Shown piece after piece: positions 1 through 7,619 of a stretch of 7,782 nucleotides of DNA; position 1 is the first letter of the stretch, and the number at the start of each line of letters is the position of its first letter. Where the stretch lies: the NCBI GenBank assembly GCA_004299495.1, contig SCPY01000053.1, positions 1 to 7,782 of the forward strand, given 5' to 3'. The notes below the pieces were generated by a model. That model was not told the DNA's origin, ran no database searches, and saw only the letters and a program-made list of their open reading frames with translations. The position numbers and the translations under genes were made by a program. The stretch comes from a bacterium (GTDB lineage Bacteria > Omnitrophota > Gorgyraeia > Gygaellales > UBA12090).

Positions 1-835
1 TTCCGATCTCTATCCGCCTGAAGGGGAGCTGAAGCTCTATTCCTTTAAGCTCCTTAAAAATATGAAAAAATAACTTTTCGGTAACCTGAAAAATATCCTC
101 TTCGTTGACAAAGGACATTTCCATATCCAGCTGGGTAAATTCCGGCTGGCGGTCGCTTCTTAAGTCCTCGTCGCGGAAACACTTGGCAATCTGAAAATAT
201 CTTTCCACGCCAGAAACCATAAGTATCTGCTTGAACAGCTGGGGAGATTGGGGAAGGGCGTAGAACTCTCCCGGGGAAAGCCGCGATGGCACCAGAAAAT
301 CCCTTGCTCCTTCAGGAGTGGATTTAGTGAGAATCGGGGTTTCCACCTCCAGGAACCCTTCCGCGTCCAGGAGGCGGCGGGTAACCTGGTAGAGCCGGTG
401 GCGCAGGAGGATATTGGCGAACATCTTTTGCCTTCTTAGGTCAAGGTAGCGGTACTTCAGGCGCAGTTCTTCGCTGATTTCAAGGCTGTCGCTGATTTCA
501 AACGGGATATTCTGGCTGGGATTAATTATCTCTAAACCTTGCGCCAGGATTTCAACTTCTCCTGTGGGGATTTTGGGGTTGATTGTCCCTTTTGGCCTGG
601 GGTTTACCCTGCCTTTTAATTGTATCACGAATTCGCTTCTTAATTGCGCCGCGCGTTCGTAGGCAAGCGGCGCCTCCTTGGGGACAAATACCACCTGGGC
701 CAGGCCAAAGCGGTCGCGGATATCAATAAAAATCAGCTTGCCGTGGTCGCGGCGCGCGTTGACCCAGCCGCAAAGGGTAACCTCTTTTCCTACATCGTTA
801 ACCGTCAATTCACCGCAGGTGTGGGTACGCAGCAT
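1..835 (-). CDS. aspS: Aspartyl-tRNA synthetase, N-terminal 278 residues (cut by window edge)
   Basis: Cytoplasmic class II synthetase that charges tRNA with aspartate using ATP. The gene runs off the low-coordinate edge, so about 278 of the usual 580-600 residues are present. The start MLRTHTCGEL matches the usual bacterial AspRS start. Residues 1 to about 105 form the anticodon-binding OB domain (CGWVNARRDHG, then FIDIRDRFGLAQVVF). The catalytic core follows: PEGARDFLVPS flipping loop (E175 to S184), YALPQSPQLFKQ (Q196 is the aspartate-binding region) and class II motif 2 FRDEDLRSDRQPEFTQ from F220. Seen: H31 and G83 occupy the two positions that, as His and Gly, mark non-discriminating AspRS in Pseudomonas aeruginosa (Leu and Lys in E. 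coli). Inferred: it may also charge tRNA-Asn. The start lies inside the 3' end of hisS with a purine-rich ribosome site ahead of it. Identity is near certain; tRNA specificity is a prediction. Confidence 0.97.
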   Translation of the reverse strand, partial: MLRTHTCGELTVNDVGKEVTLCGWVNARRDHGKLIFIDIRDRFGLAQVVFVPKEAPLAYERAAQLRSEFVIQLKGRVNPRPKGTINPKIPTGEVEILAQGLEIINPSQNIPFEISDSLEISEELRLKYRYLDLRRQKMFANILLRHRLYQVTRRLLDAEGFLEVETPILTKSTPEGARDFLVPSRLSPGEFYALPQSPQLFKQILMVSGVERYFQIAKCFRDEDLRSDRQPEFTQLDMEMSFVNEEDIFQVTEKLFFHIFKELKGIELQLPFRRIEIG

Positions 836-2082
836 ATTCTCCTCTTTATCTCTTCAGTAAACGCGTCCAGGCTTATTTCTTCCTGCTTTCCTGAACCCAT
901 ATCTTTCAAGGTTACCGATCCTTTTTTAAGCTCGTCTTCTCCCAGGATAGAGGCGTATTTTACTCCCCTGTCATTGGCTTGCCTCATCTGGCCTTTTAGG
1001 GATTTGTTTTCGTAATCCATCTCAGAGGAAATCCCGGCCTCGCGCAGGCCGTTTAACAAAATAAACCCCTGCCTCCTGGCTTTCTCTCCCAGGGTAACTA
1101 TAAAAACTTCTGTCTTTTTTCCGGAGGCCTGAGGTTGAGGGCCGGAAGCTAATATTATTCTTTCTACCCCCAAGGCAAAACCCACCGCGCCTAAATCCGG
1201 CCCGCCAAGCTCAGAAATCAGGCGGTCGTATCGGCCGCCCGCTCCGATGGCATCCTGAGCGCCCAATCCCGGATGGGTTATCTCAAAGACGCTGCGGCTG
1301 TAATAATCCAGCCCCCTTACCAGGGTCAAGACGACCGTGTAGGAGACCGAGAGGGCGTCCAGGTTTTCCCTGACCGCTTTAAAATGCGCGAGGCAGCCTT
1401 CGCACAAATAGTCACTATGCCCGAAGTCCAGGCGGGAGGCAATCCGCCCGCACTCTTCATTTTTGCAGTCCAATATCCTGAAGACATTGCGGCCATAGCG
1501 GGCATTACAGTCCGGACAGAGCTTATCTAATTTACTTTTTAGTTGAGAAAGTAAGAGGGTTTTTAATTTCTTGCGGTCATCACCGCAGCCCAGGCTGTTA
1601 AGTTTTATCGTATAGCCGGTAATTTTGAGCGCTTGCAGGATGCCGTCGGCTAAGGCGATTGTTTCGCTGTCTAATAAAGGGCTTTCTGAGCCTATGGCCT
1701 CCGCCCCGATGTGGTGAAATTGCCTGAGCCGGCCCTTTTGAGGGCGTTCCGCACGAAACATAGGGCCCGTGTAGTATAATTTGATAAAACCGCTGGTTTT
1801 ATCAAGGCTGTTTTCAAGGTAAGCCCGCGCCACGCTCGCGGTGGCCTCGGGCCTGAGGCAATAGGATTCGTCCTGGCGCTCTACCACGAACATCTGCTTC
1901 TGGACGATTTCCGTCTCCTGGCCAAGAGAGCGGTTAAACAGGCTGACGTCTTCCAGGATGGGCGTTTCTATGGGTTCATACCCGTAGAGTTCAAACAGCG
2001 CTCCCGCCTTCGCGTAGATATCCTGAAAACTCCGTGCTTCCCGCGGCAGGATATCATTCATCCCCGCGGGAGACTTAAACAT
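805..2082 (-). CDS. hisS: Histidyl-tRNA synthetase
   Basis: Cytoplasmic class II synthetase joining histidine to tRNA-His; 425 residues, the normal bacterial length (E. coli 424). In order: N-terminal SPAGMNDILP; LRPEATASVAR (E79, T81 in the histidine pocket); motif 2 with R110 and GRLRQFHHIGAE; an insertion domain with three Cys pairs (CPDC, CKNEEC, CEGC); the HisRS-specific LVRGLDYYSRSVFEI, whose Arg is the catalytic one; GAGGRYDRL; motif 3 GFALGVERII; and a C-terminal anticodon-binding domain (from about EVFIVTLGE). The position of E. coli Gln127, which contacts histidine, is H124 here; the other pocket residues R110 and E128 are kept. The ATG start is preceded by AAGG at 7 bases. The gene follows the HU gene after 60 bases, and its 3' end overlaps aspS by 31 bases in another frame. 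Adjacent hisS-aspS is a common bacterial arrangement. Confidence 0.98.
   Translation of the reverse strand: MFKSPAGMNDILPREARSFQDIYAKAGALFELYGYEPIETPILEDVSLFNRSLGQETEIVQKQMFVVERQDESYCLRPEATASVARAYLENSLDKTSGFIKLYYTGPMFRAERPQKGRLRQFHHIGAEAIGSESPLLDSETIALADGILQALKITGYTIKLNSLGCGDDRKKLKTLLLSQLKSKLDKLCPDCNARYGRNVFRILDCKNEECGRIASRLDFGHSDYLCEGCLAHFKAVRENLDALSVSYTVVLTLVRGLDYYSRSVFEITHPGLGAQDAIGAGGRYDRLISELGGPDLGAVGFALGVERIILASGPQPQASGKKTEVFIVTLGEKARRQGFILLNGLREAGISSEMDYENKSLKGQMRQANDRGVKYASILGEDELKKGSVTLKDMGSGKQEEISLDAFTEEIKRRICCVPTPAVN
839..843 (-). promoter_or_regulatory. Ribosome binding site of aspS inside hisS
   Basis: The minus strand reads AAAGAGGAG, then AAT, then the aspS ATG. AGGAG sits only 3 bases from the start, or GAGG 5 bases, so spacing is short but the purine run is strong. 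It lies wholly within the last codons of hisS, so ribosomes finishing hisS could feed aspS initiation. It supports the aspS start at 835. Confidence 0.6.
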
Positions 2083-2142
2083 AGGTCAACCTTACCGTCG
2101 GTATTAACATATTTTTGGCTAAAGTTAAATGAATCGGCGGGC
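2083..2142 (-). other. HU-hisS intergenic spacer
   Basis: This 60-base gap holds the hisS ribosome site (AAGG at 2090-2093). Only a weak 5-bp inverted repeat (TTAAC/GTTAA) is visible and there is no T-tract terminator, so readthrough from the HU gene into hisS is likely. No convincing promoter was seen. Confidence 0.4.
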
Positions 2143-2415
2143 TTATTTAATTTTCTGCTTCATTTCCAGGCCGGGTTTAAATACCACTACCCTGCGCGTA
2201 GGCACAGGTACGGTTTGGCCGGTGCGCGGGTTTCTTCCGATGCGCGGTTTGCGGGTCTTGATTTTGAATACACCAAAGTTGCGCAGCTCTATCTTTTCGT
2301 CGCGCAGCAAACTCTCTATAACGCAGTCAAAAATCCCCTGCAGGACCTTCTTAACGATAATCTGTTTTATTCCCGTGGCATCCGCGACTTTAAGCGCGAT
2401 GTCTTTCTTAGTCAT
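2143..2415 (-). CDS. HU/IHF-family DNA-binding protein
   Basis: Small dimeric nucleoid protein that bends DNA; 90 residues, exactly the HU/IHF size. The sequence begins MTKKDIALKVADATG, the usual first helix, followed by the dimerisation helices (about residues 18-38), then IELRNFGVFKIKTRK and the beta-arm signature GRNPRTGQTVPVPTRR, with P63 at the arm tip where HU and IHF intercalate into DNA. It ends VVVFKPGLEMKQKIK, the family's C-terminal strand and helix. Sequence alone does not separate HU from an IHF subunit, so no gene symbol is given. It has the best ribosome site in the window. It stands 70 bases after dnaE, and that gap contains interlocking inverted repeats that may control it. 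Being placed between a replicase and synthetase genes, it may be co-transcribed with them or have its own promoter. Confidence 0.96.
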   Translation of the reverse strand: MTKKDIALKVADATGIKQIIVKKVLQGIFDCVIESLLRDEKIELRNFGVFKIKTRKPRIGRNPRTGQTVPVPTRRVVVFKPGLEMKQKIK

Positions 2416-2421
2416 TTTATG

Positions 2422-2427
2422 CCTCCT
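2422..2427 (-). promoter_or_regulatory. Ribosome binding site of the HU/IHF gene
   Basis: The minus strand reads AGGAGG, a full Shine-Dalgarno match, 6 bases before the ATG at 2415. It is clearly stronger than the sites of dnaE, guaA and hisS, fitting an abundant nucleoid protein. Confidence 0.85.
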
Positions 2428-2452
2428 GTGTTAGAAATCAAGATAAAATATG

Positions 2453-2489
2453 CTATTTTGACGTAACTAATTTAACACAAAATAGTTAC
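2453..2489 (-). promoter_or_regulatory. Interlocking inverted repeats upstream of the HU/IHF gene
   Basis: Two perfect inverted repeats share bases. One is 8 bp (CTATTTTG at 2453-2460 with CAAAATAG at 2478-2485, 17-base gap). The other is 7 bp (GTAACTA at 2463-2469 with TAGTTAC at 2483-2489, 13-base gap). The right arms overlap at 2483-2485, and the outermost bases include the dnaE stop codon (2486-2488). In RNA the two stems are either alternatives or a pseudoknot-like fold. In DNA they could be an operator. The stems are AT-rich with no clean T-tract after them, so an intrinsic terminator is unlikely. A poor -35-like TTGTGT lies in the same stretch, but no good -10 could be paired with it. 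Confidence 0.4.
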
Positions 2490-5400
2490 AGCGTCAAGGA
2501 AAATCTTTCTTCTCCGAGAAGGGTTTCAATGTCGTGGATCAGATTCTGGTTTGGCTGGACGTGAAGGTCATTTGAGACCAATATCTGCAGGCGGGCGCGG
2601 TTGGGGGAATCCATATGCAGGTAGACCGGCGTAGGGCCGGTGTGTTCGCTTAGGGCTTGCTTTAGGCTGGAAAGGAGATTTTCTTTTAATCCGGCGATAT
2701 TGATGTCAATCTTAGAGACCTGTTTATACGCCTCTTCAAGAGGAATGATGGAATTGATAACGATTTTGGGCGCTTCTTCTTTAAGGTTAAGCCGCCCCTG
2801 GACCAGGACAACGCTGTTAGGCTGGATGTGGCGCGAGCTTTGCTTGAAGGCCTCAGGAAAAACCAGGAGCTCAACCGCGCCGCTTAAATCCTCAAGCTTC
2901 AGGATAGCCATCTTTTCTCCGGATTTACGGGTGACGGTGTGCTTTATTTTGACAATCAGGCCGGCCAGCTTAATCATATCCCCGTCTTTATTGGTACCCA
3001 GGTGAGCGATGGAACAGGAGGTAAACCTTTTTAGCTGGCTGGCAAAGCGGGCCAGGGGATGCCCGGTAATATAAAAACCCAGCATCTCTTTTTCAAAGGC
3101 CAGCAGCTGCGGTTCGGGCCATTCTCTTACCTGCTGGGAGGCGCCGTTAATAATCTTTTTAAAGCCGTTATCCGGGCCGAGGTCAAAAAAGGAAAGCTGG
3201 CCCGTGAGTTTTTCTTTCTGCGCCCTTGAAGACGCTTCAAGGGCGTGTTCAAGGTTTACCATAAGCTGAGCGCGGTATTGCCCGAGGCAGTCCATCGCGC
3301 CCGCCTTAATCAGGGACTCAATCACCTTGCGGTTGACCAGGCGTAAATCCAGGTGCTCGCAGAAGTCTTCCAGGGATTTGAAATTCCTTCTCTGGTCCCT
3401 CACCTTAAGGATTGACTCAATCGCCCCCCGGCCCACATTCTTTACCGCGATTAAACCGAAGCGGATTTTATTGCCGTCAACCACCGTAAAGATGTCGCGT
3501 GATTCGTTTATGTCCGCCGGCAGGACTTCTATTCCCATGCGCTGGCACTCGGCGACATATTCCACGATTTTATCGGTGTTGTCTTTTTCGGAGGTGAGCA
3601 GGGCCGCCATGAATTCTACCGGATAATTCGCCTTAAGGTAGGCGGTGCGGTAAGAAATCATCGCGTAGGCGGCTGAATGTGATTTATTAAAGCCATAACC
3701 GGAAAAGAATTCTATCTGGTCAAAGATTTTATCGGCGGCCTGCTCGCGGATGGCATTTTTTTTGCAGCCCTCGACAAAGCTTTTGCGCTGTCGCTCGATT
3801 ACCTCGGGTATTTTTTTGGCCATTGCCTTGCGTAAAATGTCCGCCTGGGCAAGGCTGAATCCGGCGAGGCTTGAGGCAATCTGCATTACCTGCTCCTGAT
3901 AAACCATAATGCCGTAAGTGGCTTTAAGTATCGGCTCCATCTTCTTTGATTCGTAGTGTATGGCCGTGTTATTTGCCCTGCGCTGTATAAAATCCTCAAG
4001 CATGCCTGAACCCATCGGCCCCGGCCTGTAGAGGGCCAGGATAGCGATTAAATCCTCAAACCTGTCCGGCTTAATTTTTCTTAAGAGGTCGCGCATCCCG
4101 TTAGATTCCAGCTGAAATACCCCCATAGTCTGGGCAGAGCTTAAGAGTTGGAAGGCCTTTGGATCATCAAGGGTAATGGCCTCAATGTCCATCTTCATGG
4201 CGTGGCGAAGCGCGATTATTTCGCCCGCCCGCTCAATGACCGTCAGGGTGCGCAGGCCCAGAAAATCAATCTTGAGCAGGCCGATTTTCTCGAGCGCCTC
4301 CATTGAATACCCTGTGGTTATCTGGTCTTCCGAGGATTTAAAAAGCGGAAGATACTGCTCCAGTGGTTGGTCTGAGATAACCACTCCGGCGGCATGGGTT
4401 GAGGCGTGGCGGGTCAGCCCTTCCAGGGATTTCGCGGTATCTATAAGCTGGGCCACGGCCGGGTCGCTATCATAGAGGTTCTTTAGCTCCGGCTCCTGGG
4501 CAAGCGCGTCCTCCAGGGTAATGTTTAATTCCGCGGGGACCAGTTTGGCGATTTTATCCACATCCGCGTAAGCAATCCCCATGACCCTTCCCACATCACG
4601 GATGACCGCGCGGGCCAGCATTGTCCCGAAGGTAATGATTTGCGCTACGTTCTGACGGCCGTATTTCTGGGTTACGTAGTCAATGACCTCCTGCCTTCTT
4701 TCGTAGCAGAAATCTATGTCAATATCGGGAAGGCCGACGCGATCCGGGTTAAGGAAGCGCTCAAAAAGCAGGCCGTATTTTAAGGGATTTATGTCGGTAA
4801 TTGCCAGGAGATAGCTTACCAGGCTTCCCGCGGCCGATCCCCTGCCCGGCCCGACGGGAATGCCCTTGCTTTTGGCAAAATGGATAAAATCCCACACGAT
4901 TAAGAAATAGCTGGTAAAACCGATTTTCTTGATGATGCTCAGCTCATGCTCCAGTCGTTCCTCTATTTCCGGCCCTACGCCCTGCGGAAATCTCCTTTTC
5001 AGGCCTTCCCGGCAGAGCTTGCGCAGGAATTCGTCCCGGCTTAGGCCTTCTTCCTGGGGCTGGTAATGCGGCAGGTGGAGTTTCTTAAAATCAAGCTCCA
5101 GGTTGCACCTTTCGGCAATCTCCACGGTATTAGCGATTGCCTGGGGAAGGTCTTTAAACAATGCCTTCATTTCCTCCTGGGTTTTAAAATAGAATTCGTC
5201 CGTCTGGAAGCGCATATGCTGGGGGTCTGAAAGGGTGCTTTGGGTTTGAATGCACAGGAGCGCCTCGTGGGCAGGGGCGGTTTCGCGGCTTAAGTAATGC
5301 ACGTCGTTGGTAGCCACGATGGGCAGGGATAATTCTTTGGCTATCTTTAAAAGGCCCTGGTTTGCCGTTGCCTGCTCGGGGATTCTGTTTTCCTGCAGCT

Positions 5401-5929
5401 CCAGGTAAAAATTTCCTTTTCCTAAAATCTGCGAGAAGTCATCGGCGCATTTGAGCGCGAGGTTGTATTGATTGTTTTGTAAAAGGCAGGGCACTTCACC
5501 TTTCAGGCAGGCGCTCAGGCCGATGAGGCCTTTAGAGTATTTGGCGAGAGATTCTTTATCAATTCTTGGCCGGTAGTAGAACCCCTCAAGGTAGGCAAGG
5601 GACACCAGGCGCATCAGGTTATGGTAGCCCTCTTCGTCCTTACATAAAAGGATAAAATGGTATGACGCCTCCTGTATGGAGGAAGCGGTTTTATCAAAAC
5701 GGCTCTTGGGGGCGATATACGCCTCACAGCCGATGATGGGCTTAATTCCGGCGCTTTGCGCCTCCTGATAAAACTCAATCGCTCCGAAAAGGTTGCCGTG
5801 GTCGGTAATCGCGAGCGACGGCATTTGAAGCCGGCTGGCCAGGGAAGTTAATTTTTTTAATGTGCAGGCACCGTCGAGAAGGCTGTATTGCGTATGGACG
5901 TGCAGGTGGATAAAATCGGAACGCGGCAT
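2486..5929 (-). CDS. dnaE: DNA polymerase III subunit alpha (replicative polymerase, DnaE1 type)
   Basis: Catalytic subunit of the chromosomal replicase; 1147 residues against 1160 in E. coli, so complete. Domains in order: PHP (about 1-285) starting FIHLHVHTQYSLLDG; palm with GPGRGSAAGS and LPDIDIDF, giving catalytic D402 and D404; the third catalytic Asp D555 in KIDFLGLRTLTVI; fingers with RHASTHAAGVVIS and GYGFNKSHSAAYA; a helix-hairpin-helix region (RLVNRKVIESLIKAGAMD); a probable internal clamp-binding motif QLSFFDL at 911-917; an OB fold (about 985-1060) and a C-terminal tau-binding-type tail. The PHP domain keeps all nine expected metal ligands (H10, H12, D19, H44, E69, H91, C141, D209, H211), unlike the degenerate E. 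coli one. The start follows guaA by 24 bases. No real Shine-Dalgarno is visible there, so translation may depend on coupling to guaA. The PHP signature at residue 8 fixes the start. Confidence 0.98.
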   Translation of the reverse strand: MPRSDFIHLHVHTQYSLLDGACTLKKLTSLASRLQMPSLAITDHGNLFGAIEFYQEAQSAGIKPIIGCEAYIAPKSRFDKTASSIQEASYHFILLCKDEEGYHNLMRLVSLAYLEGFYYRPRIDKESLAKYSKGLIGLSACLKGEVPCLLQNNQYNLALKCADDFSQILGKGNFYLELQENRIPEQATANQGLLKIAKELSLPIVATNDVHYLSRETAPAHEALLCIQTQSTLSDPQHMRFQTDEFYFKTQEEMKALFKDLPQAIANTVEIAERCNLELDFKKLHLPHYQPQEEGLSRDEFLRKLCREGLKRRFPQGVGPEIEERLEHELSIIKKIGFTSYFLIVWDFIHFAKSKGIPVGPGRGSAAGSLVSYLLAITDINPLKYGLLFERFLNPDRVGLPDIDIDFCYERRQEVIDYVTQKYGRQNVAQIITFGTMLARAVIRDVGRVMGIAYADVDKIAKLVPAELNITLEDALAQEPELKNLYDSDPAVAQLIDTAKSLEGLTRHASTHAAGVVISDQPLEQYLPLFKSSEDQITTGYSMEALEKIGLLKIDFLGLRTLTVIERAGEIIALRHAMKMDIEAITLDDPKAFQLLSSAQTMGVFQLESNGMRDLLRKIKPDRFEDLIAILALYRPGPMGSGMLEDFIQRRANNTAIHYESKKMEPILKATYGIMVYQEQVMQIASSLAGFSLAQADILRKAMAKKIPEVIERQRKSFVEGCKKNAIREQAADKIFDQIEFFSGYGFNKSHSAAYAMISYRTAYLKANYPVEFMAALLTSEKDNTDKIVEYVAECQRMGIEVLPADINESRDIFTVVDGNKIRFGLIAVKNVGRGAIESILKVRDQRRNFKSLEDFCEHLDLRLVNRKVIESLIKAGAMDCLGQYRAQLMVNLEHALEASSRAQKEKLTGQLSFFDLGPDNGFKKIINGASQQVREWPEPQLLAFEKEMLGFYITGHPLARFASQLKRFTSCSIAHLGTNKDGDMIKLAGLIVKIKHTVTRKSGEKMAILKLEDLSGAVELLVFPEAFKQSSRHIQPNSVVLVQGRLNLKEEAPKIVINSIIPLEEAYKQVSKIDINIAGLKENLLSSLKQALSEHTGPTPVYLHMDSPNRARLQILVSNDLHVQPNQNLIHDIETLLGEERFSLTL

Positions 5930-5953
5930 TTATCAGTTAGCTTCTGGACTAAA

Positions 5954-7609
5954 TTATTCCCACTCAATCGTCGCGGGAGGCTTGGATGAGATATCGTAGA
6001 CTACGCGGTTGACGCCTTTTACTTCATTAATGATGCGGTTTGAAATGGTTTCTAAAATTTCGTATGGCAGGCGCGCCCAGTCCGCGGTCATCCCGTCAGC
6101 CGAGGTAACGCAGCGTATGGCGACGGTGTTTTCATAGGTGCGCTTGTCCCCCATCACTCCGACGCTTTTCACGGGCAGGAGCACGGCAAAAGACTGCCAG
6201 AGTTGTTCATAGAGCCCGGATTTTTTGATTTCCTCAAATACGCGTTTATCCGCCTCGCGCAGGATGTCGAGCCGCTCTTCGGTAACTTCCCCGATTATCC
6301 TGATGGCCAGGCCGGGCCCGGGAAATGGCTGGCGAAAAAGTATAGCCTCGGGAAGTTCTAATTCTTTGCCGATGGACCTGACTTCGTCCTTAAACAGCTC
6401 ACGCAGGGGCTCAATAAGCTTTAACTTCATATGCAGAGGCAATCCTCCCACATTGTGGTGCGTCTTGATTTTAGCCGAAGGCCCGCCGGATGAAGAAACC
6501 GATTCAATGACATCGGGATATAGCGTGCCCTGCGCCAGAAATTCCACGCCTTTAAATTTCTTGGCCTCTTCCTCAAATATCTTCACAAACTCATCGCCGA
6601 TGATTTTGCGTTTTTCTTCGGGGTCGGTTATGCCGCGCAGGCGGTTTAAGAACCTGTCTTGAGCCTCAACATAGTCCAGGTTAAGGTGCATCATATCCTT
6701 GAATACCTTTCTTACCTGGATGCCTTCGTCTTTACGCAAAAGGCCGTTGTCAATAAATATGCATTTTAGATTTTTATCAATCGCCCTATGGATAAGCAGG
6801 GCGGCTACCGAAGAATCCACGCCTCCGCTTAGGCCGCAGACTACCCGGCCCTTGCCCGCGCCCTTACGGATGTTTTCAACCGATTCCCTGGCAAAGGATT
6901 TTATATTCCATCTGCCGGAACAGCCGCAGACCCTGAATAAGAAGTTGGCTAATATTTCGTTTCCTTTGGCCGTATGCGCCACTTCGGGATGAAACTGCAC
7001 CCCGTATATTTTCCTGCGCGTGTCTTTAAATGCCGCGTTGGGTGTATTTAAGGTATGGGCTATGCCTTTAAATCCCGGGGGGATCTTCGCGATATGGTCT
7101 CCGTGGCTCATCCAGCAGGTCAGGTTTCCCGGCATCCGGTTAAAAAGGTCTGAGGTATCGTCAATGAATAATTCCGTTTTTCCGAATTCCCTGTCTTGCG
7201 TGAATTTTACCTTGCCGCCAAGCAGTTGCGCGATTGCCTGCATGCCGTAACAGATGCCTAAAACGGGAATGCCTAACTTAAGGATTCCCGCGTCAGGCAG
7301 AGGGCTCTTTTTTTCGTAGACCGACGCCGGCCCTCCCGACAAAATCAAGCCTTTGGGGGCGATTTCTGAAATTTCTGCTGCAGAAATGGTGTAGGGGACA
7401 ATGCGGCTGTAGACGCGGTTTTCTCTTACCCTGCGGGCAATCAGCTGTGTATACTGAGAGCCGAAGTCTAAAATTAAGACCACCTCTCTTTTTCCGGCGG
7501 CCTTAGGCGCGGGCTTGAATTTGATTGCCGCGATCCTGGATTTTTTGCCTGATTTTATTTTTATTTCGCGAGCTTTTTTTGCTATCTTCTTCGTTATCTT
7601 CTTTGCCAT
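5954..7609 (-). CDS. guaA: GMP synthase (glutamine-hydrolysing) with basic N-terminal extension
   Basis: Converts XMP to GMP with ATP and glutamine, the last step of guanine nucleotide synthesis, in the cytoplasm. It has 551 residues; E. coli has 525. Residues 1-41 are a Lys/Ala-rich tail with 14 Lys, 3 Arg and one acidic residue, probably disordered and not part of the normal fold. The class I glutamine amidotransferase domain starts at VLILDFGSQYTQL, with C120 (LGICYGMQ) and H207/E209 (GVQFHPEV) as the triad. The ATP-pyrophosphatase domain has the P-loop SGGVDSS at 261-267. The C-terminal dimerisation domain ends in the typical KPPATIEWE. There is no internal ATG in the tail. TAAGG lies 8 bases before the chosen ATG, overlapping the upstream stop codon, which supports this long start. 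An in-frame GTG at residue 43 is too close to the fold to be likely. The upstream gene is not guaB, so far as its C-terminus shows. Confidence 0.97.
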   Translation of the reverse strand: MAKKITKKIAKKAREIKIKSGKKSRIAAIKFKPAPKAAGKREVVLILDFGSQYTQLIARRVRENRVYSRIVPYTISAAEISEIAPKGLILSGGPASVYEKKSPLPDAGILKLGIPVLGICYGMQAIAQLLGGKVKFTQDREFGKTELFIDDTSDLFNRMPGNLTCWMSHGDHIAKIPPGFKGIAHTLNTPNAAFKDTRRKIYGVQFHPEVAHTAKGNEILANFLFRVCGCSGRWNIKSFARESVENIRKGAGKGRVVCGLSGGVDSSVAALLIHRAIDKNLKCIFIDNGLLRKDEGIQVRKVFKDMMHLNLDYVEAQDRFLNRLRGITDPEEKRKIIGDEFVKIFEEEAKKFKGVEFLAQGTLYPDVIESVSSSGGPSAKIKTHHNVGGLPLHMKLKLIEPLRELFKDEVRSIGKELELPEAILFRQPFPGPGLAIRIIGEVTEERLDILREADKRVFEEIKKSGLYEQLWQSFAVLLPVKSVGVMGDKRTYENTVAIRCVTSADGMTADWARLPYEILETISNRIINEVKGVNRVVYDISSKPPATIEWE

Positions 7610-7619
7610 TAGTTTTGCC

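Noticed and set aside
644..1015. Plus-strand open frame of 123 codons across the aspS/hisS junction
   Set aside because: It lies opposite two well-identified genes, its product is low-complexity Ser/Leu/Pro with no family features, and it has no upstream ribosome site I could support.
1450..1560. Cys pairs in HisRS as a novel zinc-finger insertion
   Set aside because: Similar Cys-containing segments around LDCKN and DYLCEEC occur in many bacterial HisRS proteins, so this is family variation rather than an added domain.
2129..2466. Two overlapping plus-strand frames opposite the HU/IHF gene
   Set aside because: The minus-strand gene is a full-length family member with a perfect ribosome site; the opposite frames show no recognisable protein.
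2453..2489. Intrinsic terminator after dnaE
   Set aside because: The stems are AT-rich and no uninterrupted T run follows on the transcribed strand, so I kept it only as a possible regulatory structure.
6225..6662. Plus-strand open frame of 145 codons within guaA
   Set aside because: It is antisense to the conserved ATP-pyrophosphatase and dimerisation regions, and its Ser-rich, Arg-rich product is typical of a reverse-strand shadow.
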